Of a stretch of DNA of 64,000 nt, positions 55,443 through 64,000 are shown piece after piece. Numbering within the stretch: the first letter of the stretch is position 1; the number at the start of each line of letters is the position of its first letter. Below the pieces are notes generated by a model. The model saw nothing but the letters and a program-made list of their open reading frames with translations. It ran no database searches and was not told the origin of the DNA. Made by a program: the position numbers and the translations under genes. Source of the DNA: Planococcus citri (lineage: Eukaryota; Arthropoda; Insecta; Hemiptera; Pseudococcidae); assembly GCF_950023065.1 (NCBI RefSeq), contig NC_088681.1:9858001-9922000 (forward strand), given 5' to 3'.

Positions 55443-56152
55443 ATGTTACCTTGGCCTGGAGGCAATGCCTCATCGCTCAACACCAAATTTCATGCCGCTA
55501 CCATGAAAGAATGGCAACAGATATGGAATAATTCAGAAGTCAGCGAATGGGCTCACAGAATTATTCCTAACGTTACAAAAACTATTAGCGCTCACGAACT
55601 CGATTTTTACCTTGGCCAAGCTTTGAGTGGGCACGGTTGCTTCCATTATATTCTACATAAGTTCAAACGTTTGCCATCTAATCACCCGACTGCGATTGTG
55701 GAAAAATAGAAAAGCTGAAACACATATTCGTTAAATGCCATCTACACGCAGCCGATCGTCCTGCAGATCCTCTGGACATCAGTAATCCCATTCACTTGGA
55801 ATATATGTGGTCAACGTTACAAAAGCTGTGGGAAGCAGAGTGGCTACGGCAGACCAGTCCACCATTTCAGCACAGCCGCTTGTAGATAAGCTATAAAGCC
55901 AAAATAATCCATTCCCCCCTTTTCCCTTCTTCCTTCCATCAATCAACAACAAGTCGCTTGTATTGTACATCAATATAACGCAACCTGGATAATTAAGATT
56001 CTAAGATGTATTGTTATTATTAAGATGTAGACTTATTAGATAAACCCCTCCGGTAAATAATAAGCTGTGTCCTGTCAAATAACAATATACTTCCCCCACC
56101 GGGCAAGTCGGGACTGGGGTACCATTAAAAAAAAAAAAAAAAAAAAAAAAAA
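55443..56152 (+). pseudogene. R1-type LINE C-terminus, 3' UTR and poly(A)
   Basis: The frame at 55443-55709 reads EWQQIWNNSEVSEWAHRIIP and LDFYLGQALSGHGCFHYI, typical of the region after the reverse transcriptase in R1/TRAS-like LINEs. A one-base shift near 55685 moves to a frame reading DCDCGKIEKLKHIFVKC, a CCHC-type finger (C-x-C-x7-H-x4-C), ending SRL then stop at about 55885. A 250-bp 3' UTR leads to an A-run at 56130-56151. 5' truncated and non-functional. Confidence 0.8.
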
Positions 56153-56385
56153 GTATTAATAGGAAGTATACTTCGGTAAAAAATTGAAAGTAATTAACAA
56201 AATTGGTAGGCACGTAAATAAAAATACAAAAAAAAAACTCAAAAAAAACAACGAAAAATAAAAATAAGAAAAGTTTTTAAAATTTGAAGTGTGGACAATT
56301 TTTCGCGACTTTTTGGTATTTTTGGCGAAAATCGCGACCTTTTCGCAACTTTAGCGACATATAGACCTGGTAGACACCCTGTTCA
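56153..56385. repeat. AT-rich sequence ending in the GTAGACACCCTG motif
   Basis: Ends CTGGTAGACACCCTGT at 56368-56382, the terminus shared with 732 and 9731. Preceding sequence has TTTTTCGCGACTTTT-type repeats. No gene. Confidence 0.45.
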
Positions 56386-56760
56386 TGAGGGAGACACACG
56401 TAATGGATATGGACCCTGTGGAGGGGAGAGAGATTAGATGGTTGGATCTTGAGGGGGCCACATGTAGCGAGAGCATTGCAAATGGACACAAATTGTCCTA
56501 TGCAGAGTGGCTCACACTAAACAGGATCCGAGCTAGATGCGCCAGGACAGCAGTAAACCTCACCAGATTGCAGACACTCAGACAGACACAAAACGATGAC
56601 CACCTCCTACTCCTAGTATGAGGCACTAGCACTGTGTATACTAGAGAGGGGCTTTGGGGAGAAGTGAACAGCCGCAGTGCTGAAGACCTGGTGTGGAGAT
56701 GGAAGGGAAGAGTATGTTGAAGTCGGAATGTCCCGGACAGGATAAGAAGAAGAAGAAGCT
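56386..56760 (+). pseudogene. LINE C-terminal fragment with GAAGAAG tail
   Basis: Reads LSYAEWLTLNRIRARCARTA, a pattern common after the reverse transcriptase of insect LINEs (where it precedes a CxC...H...C finger, lost here). The stop at 56619 is followed by about 120 bp and a GATAAGAAGAAGAAGAAG tail at 56741-56758 like those of several LINE families. Assignment rests on one motif and the tail. Confidence 0.5.
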
Positions 56761-58167
56761 TGACGCGATCAGCAATGATAAATTAGCATTAATCGACCCC
56801 TCGTATGGAGCTTCTTAGTTTCTAAAAAAAATACAAAATAAAAGATTACAATCAAGATAAAAACATAATATATTCGAAATTTAATTACCAAATCGATCAA
56901 AATGACATCACAACTAACAGCATTTCGTAAAATTAATACATAAAATTACGTTTTCCAAAGCTATACACACGAATGAAGAAGCCGAAAGCGATCGTTACTT
57001 TTACGTGAATATTACAAAATCGAGTACAATTGAATTGAATACGTAAAAGTAACGTAAACGTATAATCTCGGGTACAGAAATTCCCTTGCGTAGACATTCA
57101 ACTCGATCACCAATTTTCCAAATTTTCACCAAAAAAAAAAAAATATTAAAGATAGAAAATTATTCAAGTTGCACTATAAAGCCAGAGTATAAAAATCGAA
57201 AAAAGTAAACATTTAAATTCGTACAAATTGATCCTCTACAAAAAAAAAAAAAATTCGCGATGACTAGATTTTTTTTACACGAACAAAAAGGTTATTTGGC
57301 ATTTCATGAAAAGCATGCTCAATGCAGAATCCATAATTAATTGTACATCGAATAACAGCAAAAAATACGCATTATTTTTCACATAAAAAATACAGAACAA
57401 CGTATCTACGGTTGTGATATCAGCCTATGTCTATAGGAAAATTACACAGAAATCAACAAAATCCTAGTTTTTTCATACAAACTGCAGAGGAAAAATACCT
57501 AAAAATACCGAGTGTACATATTAGTGATGTATTGAAGGAAAAAAAACCTATTTTGGAAACTATTGCACTTCGAGTTGAATCTGCATTTCTTAATAAAACC
57601 TTATAATTAGGTATACAACGAAACAAAATCACTAGAACCATCCAAGAGGTATATCTCGATATTACATTAAAAAAAATACATACATTTACATACAATACAT
57701 ACGTACGTAATTTTAAATAACTCCTTAAACAAACGAGAAAAAAAATAATGGAAACATCGTCGTCTAAACTGATAATTGATATTCATAATCATATTACAAA
57801 AAAGAAAGGAAAAAAAATTAAAAGTACGCAGGTAGGTACGATATAATAGGTACGTAAAAACTACATCAGTATAAAACATTCGAGACCAGCTGTAAAGTAG
57901 GTTAATACATATAATAAACTATATAAACGCGAACATTAAAAACGGGTATCATTAAAGACTAGGATATTATATTTGGTTTTACGTAGAGATAATAATTTTT
58001 TTATAGCCTACATCGATTACACTTAGAGAGGCTTTACAGCTTCAGAGTAAGTAAATAAGTAGTAAGAATATATACCTACAAATAGAGAAAACACATACAC
58101 ATAGCTCCGTTCGAATGAGTAATACGTCGAGTATTGTAATCGTCGTCCCAGACAACGATACTTAATT
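56761..58167 (-). other. Probable 3' UTR and downstream flank of the SH2 adaptor gene
   Basis: AT-rich, mostly single-copy-looking sequence downstream of the minus-strand stop codon at 58168. ATTAAA on the minus strand near 56885 is a possible poly(A) signal; the true end is not determinable. Short frames at 57453-57879 are not supported as genes. Confidence 0.4.
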
Positions 58168-58357
58168 TCAGAGTAATTGAGCTATTACTGGTTGCAATAA
58201 GCACATGTGTTCTGCTCCTCGGATTGGTAACTGGTTGCTGGAGTAGTGTTTGATCATTTGAGGAATCGAATCGAAAGGCGAGCTGAATTGGCCCAGGATG
58301 AATTTATTCGTCTCCGACGATTTTTGTATTCGCATGTGCATGAATCCTTTGGCGCTT
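58168..58357 (-). CDS. Last coding exon of an SHB/SHF-type SH2 adaptor
   Basis: Encodes the C-terminal half of an SH2 phosphotyrosine-binding domain and the protein end. After an acceptor (TTTACAG, + strand 58358-58364), entered with two bases of a codon carried over, it reads AKGFMHMRIQK, KFILGQFSSPFDSIPQMIKH and LPIRGAEHMCLLQPVIAQLL, then TGA at 58170-58168. The pattern LGQ-x3-PFDSIP-x2-IxHY with LPI(R/K)GAEH and a stop a few residues after the domain is that of the vertebrate SHB/SHD/SHE/SHF adaptors, which link receptor tyrosine kinases to downstream signalling. The FLVR motif would be in the preceding exon, which is not found before the right edge. The upstream intron contains the 4.35-kb palindrome. 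Confidence 0.87.
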
Positions 58358-59068
58358 CTGTAAACAAAAAAATGTATAAAGCGTTAGTGTCATTCCTCAG
58401 TGTTTTATTTCTCAAAAAAAAAAAATTAAAAATTTATCAACTTGAATGTTGAAAAATACACAGGATCATTTTCTAATCTCACATTTTCAGCATGAATATT
58501 TTTCAAATGTTACAATTTTTGCAACGAAGAATCAAGTTAAAACTCATTCACAGCAAAATATTCTCTTTTTTGAGGAAAACTGAAAAAAAATCAAAATTTT
58601 GGAAAAATGGCAACATGAAATAGACAACTTTGAAAAGCGGTTTTAAAAATGGATAAAATAAAACCTTTTTTTTCATCAATTTTGGAAAAACAGGACTTTT
58701 CCAGAAAAAAGACAAGACTCCGTGCAATTTTAGGGAACAAATCTGGGCCCTTCTGCAATTCTAGCAAAGAAGCAAGATTTTCAATTTTTTTTGGAAAAAA
58801 CGTGACCTTCTTTGTATTTTTGACAAAAAAAGACTTCTTGCAACTTGGACAAAAAAGCAAGAATTTTAAAAATTTTGATCAAAAAAAACGTTTACGCAAT
58901 TTTGGCACAGAAGCAAGATTTTCATGAATTTTGCAATAAAGGACATTTTTGAACTTGTGGCAAAAAATGATTTTTTGTAACTTGACAATGTAGCAGAACT
59001 TTTAGAAATTTTGGCGAAAAACTATTCATAAACGTGTTAATGTTTGTCAAAAGTGTCAAAAAAGGTCA
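58358..59068. repeat. Low-complexity intron sequence, TTTTGG(A/C)AAAAA units
   Basis: Loose tandem A/T units with AGGACTTTT and AGCAAGATTTT, similar to 14800-15450. The Lys/Phe-rich frames at 58591-58927 are artefacts of this composition. Confidence 0.5.
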
Positions 59069-62000
59069 ATTTCTGTCAAAAGTGTCAAAAAAAGTCAATG
59101 TACGTCAAAGTTGTCAAAAACGGGTCAATTTTTGTCAAAAGTGCCAATTTATGTCAAAATCGTCAAAACGTGTCAATTTTTGTAAAAATTATTTATTTTT
59201 ACCATTTTGAAAAAAAAACAAAAGTTTAAGCGATTTTAGCGAAATACAATTTTTTGGAATTTTGGCAAAAAGGACTTTTTTATGCATTTTTTTTTGCAAA
59301 ACAGTCATTCAACTTTCATTTTTTGAAAGAAGGACCTTATTATACATTTTTGCAAAAAGGACCCATCTACACTTTTTTTCAAAAAGGGCCTTTATACACA
59401 TTTTTCGCAAAAAAAGGGCCTTTATATACATTTCTAGCAAAAAAGATTATTTTTAAGAGTTTTTGCAAAAAGGACCTATGTACACATTTTTTTGCAAAAA
59501 GGGCCTTTGTGCACAATTTTACTAAAAAGGCCCTTTTTATGTATTTGCAAAAAAGGGCCTTTATAAACATTTTTAGCAAAAAACAAGCCGTCATACGCAC
59601 CTTGCAAAAAGGGCCTTTTTATACATTTTCTTGCAAAAAGAACCTTTGTACAAATTTTTTTGCAAAAAAGGGCCTTCGTCCACATTTTTAGCAAAAAAAT
59701 GACCTTCATGCACACTTTTTGAAAAAAGGGCCCACGTACATATACATTTTCTAGGGAAAAAGACCTTCACCTGCATTTTTTCCAAAAAAGGATCTTCAGT
59801 TTGAATAAAGGCCCTTTTTATGCAATTTTAAAAAGGACCTATCAACGCATTTTTTTTTGCAAAAAGGGCCTTCATACACATTCTTTTCATCTTTTGCAAG
59901 AAAATGGCCCTTTCAAACATTTTTGCAAAAAGGGCCTCTATAAACATTTTGCAAAAAACAAAAAAGGTCATTTTGATGCACTTTTGCAAGAAGGACCTAC
60001 ATACATAGTTTAAGCTTAAAAAGAGTCTTTTTATGCTTTTTTTTTTAGCAGAGAGGACCTATGTAAACATTTTTGATTTTTTTTGCAAAACAGCCTTTAC
60101 ACACACTTTTTGCAAAAAGGGCCTTTCTGTACACGTTTTGAGAAAAAGGACCTTCTGTTTAAAAAAAGGGAGTTTTCATGCATTTTCTGAATTTCTGCAA
60201 AAAAAAGGACACGTTCTGACTTTTTATGCATTTTTTTTGCAAAAAAAGATCTTTTTATGCAAAAAAGACCAATTTACACATTTTTTGCAATGAAAGGGCC
60301 TTTTTACAGGACCTTTTTATTCATTTTTGTACAGAGGTCCTTCATATACATTTTTGCAAAAAGGGCCCTTTTATACACTTTCGCAAGAAGGACCCTTTTA
60401 TACATTTTTGCAAAAAGGACCTCTAACATTTTTGCAAAAAAATGTGTTTTTTATTAATTTTTTTACAAAAAAAAGAACTTTTTCATGCATTTTTGCAAAA
60501 AGGACCTATAAACACATTTTATCAAAAAAGGGCACTTCTATTCATTTTAGCAAAAAGGACCTATTCGAACTTTTTTTTGCAAAATGGCCTCTATACACAC
60601 TTTTTGCAAAAAGGGCTTTTTTATACACATTATGAAAGAAAAGACCTTTTGTTTGAAAAAAGGGCCTTTTCATGCATTTTAAGCAAAAAAAGCACATTTT
60701 CTAATTTTTTTGAAATAGGGGCCCATTTTTTGCAAAAAAGATCATAAGTACACATATGTAGAAAGGACCTTTTCATACATTTTTTGCAAAAAAAAGGCCT
60801 TTTTGCAACCTGGCAGCACATTTTTTTGCAAACCTGAATAAATTAAGGACTTTTGTGCAGTTTTGAAAGAAAAAAAGACTTTTTTGCAATAAGGAAATAA
60901 GCAGGACTTTTACACAATTTTGTCTAAACTGGACCTATTAGATTTTTTTTTGCAATTTTTGCCGCTAAAACAAGATTTGTTTGCAATTTTGACAAACAGC
61001 AGAACTTTTTTGCAACTTTAACAAAATAGCAAGATTATTGCAATTTAAAAAAACGGGACTCTTAAAAAAATGTAGAATTTTTTTTTTGAAACTTTGGCAA
61101 ACACATGCTCATGAGTAGGATTTGTTTTAATAGCAAGATTTTTCAAAAAACAGGACTTTCTGGCAATTTTGGTTCATTTGACAACTGTGCAAATTAGCAA
61201 GTGAAATTTTTCAAGTCCATTCTGCAAAGTTGCGAACGAGAAAATATGATGCTGCTCGCATTTTCGCAAGTTGCGAATGTACGAGCGTAAGCAACTCTGA
61301 TTCGCAACTTCGCAAGTAGGCCACTGAAATTTTTCTAGTACATTCTGCGAAGTTGCGAACAAAAAATGCTGCTGCTCGCATGTTCGCTAGTTACGAATAT
61401 ACGAGCGTGAGCAAACATAGTTCGCAACTTCGCAAGCAGACCGGTAAAATTTTCCAAGTTCATTCTGCGAAGTTGCAAACGAGAAATGATGCTGCTCGCA
61501 TGTTCGCAAGTTGCGAATGTACGAGCGTAAGCAACTCTGATTCGCAACTTCGCAAGTAGGCCACTGAAATTTTTCTAGTGCATTCTGCGAAGTTGCGAAC
61601 GAAAAATGCTGCTGCTCGCATGTTCGCAAGTTGCGAATATACGAGCGTAAGCAACTCTGATTCGCAACTTCGCAAGTAGGCCACTGAAATTTTTCTAGTA
61701 CATTATGCGAAGTTGCGAACAGAAAATGGTGCTGCTCGTATGTTCGCAAATTGCGAATATACGAGCGTGAGCAAACCTAATTTGCAACTTCGCAAGTAGG
61801 CCGGTAAAATTTCCCAATTGCGAACGAGAAATGCTGCTGCTCGCGTATTCGCAATTTGCGAACATGCGAGCAGCACCATTTTCTGTTTGCAACTTCGCAA
61901 GTGGACTTGGAAAATTTCAGTGGCCTACTTGCGAAGTTGCGAATCAGAATTGCTTACGCTCGTATATTCGCAACTTGCGAAAATGCGAGCAGCATCATTT

Positions 62001-63420
62001 CTTGTTCGCAACTTTGCAGAATGGACTTGAAAAATATGAGCATGTGTTTGCCAAAAAACAAATCTTGTTTTAGCGGCAAAAATTGCAAAAAAAATCTAAT
62101 AGGTCCAGTCTAGTCAAAATTGTGTAAAAGTCCTGCTTATTTCCTTATTGCAAAAATGTCTTTTTTTCTTTCAAAACTGCACAAAAGTCCTTAATTTATT
62201 CAGGTTTGCAAAAAAATGTGCTGCCAGGTTGCAAAAAGGCTTTTTTTTTTTGCAAAAAATGTATGAAAAGGTCCTTTCTACATATGTGTACTTAGATCTT
62301 TTTTGCAAAAAATGCATGAAATGATCTTTTTTGCAAAAAAAAAAAAAAAATGCTCAAGATGGGCCCCTATTTCAAAAAAATTAGAAAATGTGCTTCTTTT
62401 GCAGAAAATCAGAAAATGCGTGAAAACTCCCTTTTTTTAAACAGAAGGTCCTTTTTCTCAAAACGTGTACAGAAAGACCCTTTTTGCAAAAAGTGTGTGT
62501 AAAGGCTCTTTTGCAAAAAAAATCAAAAATGTTTACATAGGTCCTCTCTGCTAAAAAAAAGCATAAAAAGACTCTTTAAGCATAAACTATGTATGTAGGT
62601 CCTTCTTGCAAAAGTGCATCAAAATGACCTTTTTTGTTTTTTGCAAAATGTTTATAGAGGCCCTTTTTGCAGAAATGTTTGAAAGGGACATTTTCTTGCA
62701 AAAGATGAAAAGAATGTGTATGAAGGCCCTTTTTTTAAAAAAAATGCGTTGATAGGTTCTTTTTAAAATTGCATAAAAAGGGCCTTTATTCAAACTGAAG
62801 GTCCTTTTTTGTAAAAAAATGCAGGTGAAGGTCTTTTTCCCTAGAAAATTTATATGTATGTGGGCCCTTTTTTCAAAAAGTGTGCATGAAGGTCATTTTT
62901 TTGCTAAAAATGTGGACGAAGGCCCTTTTTTGCAAGAAAATGTATAAAAAGGACCTTTTTGCAAGTTGCGTATGAAGGCTTGTTTTTTGCTAAAAATGTT
63001 TATAAAGGCCCTTTTTGCAAAAAAGTATAGATGGATTCTTTTTGCAAAAATACATAAAAAGGGCCTTTTTAGTAAAGTTGTGTACAAAGGCCCTTTTTGC
63101 AAAAAAATGTGTACATAGGTCCTTTTTGCAAAAATGTATGTGTAATAAGGTCCTCCTTTCAAAAAATGAAAGTTGAATGACTGTTTTGCAAAAAAAAAAA
63201 TGCATAAAAAAGTCCTTTTTGCCAAAATTCCAAAAAATTGTATTTCGCTAAAATCGCTTAAATTTTTGTTTTTTTTTTTCAAATTGGTAAAAATAAATGA
63301 TTTTTACAAAAATTGACACGTTTTGACGATTTTGACATAAATTGGCACTTTTGACAAAAATTGACCCGTTTTTGACAACTTTGACGTACATTGACTTTTT
63401 TTGACACTTTTGACAGAAAT
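59069..63420. mobile_element. 4.35-kb palindrome built of minisatellites
   Basis: ATTTCTGTCAAAAGTGTC at 59069 matches its complement ending at 63420. GAAATACAATTTTTTGGAAT near 59240 pairs with its complement near 63230. Arms are arrays of TTTTTGCAAAAAGGGCCTTT-type units (roughly 30-40 bp) and, near the centre, 120-bp units. The turn is near 61860, so the left arm (about 2.8 kb) is longer than the right (about 1.55 kb); one arm has gained or lost units. All long frames inside (FCKKG/AKRTF-rich) are array translations. No transposase. Confidence 0.85.
61190..62040. repeat. 120-bp TTGCGAA-rich tandem array at the palindrome centre
   Basis: Units of 120 bp starting near 61208, 61328, 61448, 61568 and 61688 with TTCTGCGAAGTTGCGAAC, GCTGCTGCTCGCATGTTCGC, ATACGAGCGT(A/G)AGCAA and TTCGCAACTTCGCAAGTAGG. 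After 61850 the order reverses for about 1.5 units. Each unit contains short inverted TTGCGAA/TTCGCAA pairs. Confidence 0.85.
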
Positions 63421-64000
63421 CATGGAACTATAATCTTAAAAGGGAAGCGACAACGTATTGAAAAAATGTGAAGCTATCGCTATCTCTCTCTAACAAACGT
63501 TTTCGTCGCGGTTATGATACGCGCGCTTTTTCAAATTTGGAACGCAGGACCAAGATTATGACGTTTTTAGATTTTTTCAAATTTTTTTCAATTTTTTTTC
63601 AATTTTTTTTTTGAAATTCGCACAAAATAAGATCATTGCAATCAGCATTCATTATTTTCAACGTTAATACAAAGCGGGCGCGTTTTTAAATTCAAATTTT
63701 CGCCTATGTGAATAATTTTTTTCTTTTTTTTTTTCAAACAACGATGAATTTTTTTGGTAAAAAAATTTTCCGACGGTGAATCAGACTCTCCTACTTTTTT
63801 TCAGGTTCCTGAAAAAATGTTCAATGCATAATTAGATGTAGGTAGTATGTACACTAGAATGGCGAATCGGTATGATAAGGAAAACGAAACGAAGTCTGCA
63901 TGCATTTCTATAATGTATTAAATAGTTGAAAAAAATTAAATTTCATTTTTGATCAATTTATAGAGAATTTATTTTGAAATCAATTTTCACGAGAAAATTA
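63421..64000. other. Spacer at right edge, presumably SH2-gene intron
   Basis: AT-rich with GCGCGCTTTTTCAAA near 63531 and GGGCGCGTTTTTAAATT near 63677 as a loose repeat. No exon of the SH2 gene and no other feature recognised. Confidence 0.4.

Noticed and set aside
59254..63282. Many 60-145-codon frames such as FCKKGPF or AKRTFLC repeats
   Set aside because: Products of the TTTTTGCAAAAAGG minisatellite arms; mirror copies occur on the opposite strand in the other arm.

Overview
The window is eukaryotic nuclear DNA from an insect, most likely a sap-feeding hemipteran of the mealybug, scale or aphid type. It is AT-rich, genes have short exons with GT-AG introns, and it holds arthropod transposon remains and many TAGGTAGGTACCTAC-type simple repeats. 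The host assignment is inference from overall character. There are no bacterial features, no CRISPR array, and I saw no rRNA or tRNA gene. All coordinates were counted by hand from the sequence.

Genes from left to right. (1) 781-5676, minus: the 5' ten exons of the mitochondrial Lon protease gene, running off the left edge. (2) 6389-8395, plus: a 668-codon single-exon gene of unknown function, divergent from Lon across about 0.7 kb. (3) 16681-26014, plus, and (4) 31714-40203, plus: two related genes built almost wholly of tiny phase-1 exons, encoding small secreted, acidic Ser/Asp/Glu-rich proteins. This looks like a lineage-specific family of effector type. (5) 44892-46867, minus: an eight-exon secreted neutral lipase with all three catalytic residues but one apparent frameshift. 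(6) 58168-58357, minus: the last coding exon of an SHB/SHF-type SH2 adaptor whose 5' part lies beyond the right edge.

Between and inside the genes the window is dominated by repeats. Six long palindromes (1410-3620, 11232-12553, 16951-18576, 19873-22300, 46921-48320, 59069-63420) and a seventh, broken one (18617-24865) would each fold into a hairpin of hundreds of base pairs. Several lie in introns. Intron 2 of gene 3 is a nested stack: one palindrome stands alone, then a foldback element is split by a terminal-inverted-repeat element, which itself carries four further insertions. TA-flanked MITEs, hAT-like elements (one with a perfect 8-bp target duplication), a Jockey-type LINE fragment, an R1-type LINE tail, a further LINE-like tail and a frameshifted Copia gag are also present, together with minisatellites of 22-23 bp and tandem repeats of about 120, 131 and 170 bp.

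The genes do not form an operon or pathway. The informative relations are the divergent Lon/668-codon promoter region, the duplicated microexon genes, and dispersed copies of the 3' end of the 668-codon gene, one of them beside gene 4. The best candidate for something undescribed is the microexon gene pair. Next are the palindrome cluster, the unclassified AATT-flanked element present twice, and a small DNA hairpin motif with a compensatory stem change.
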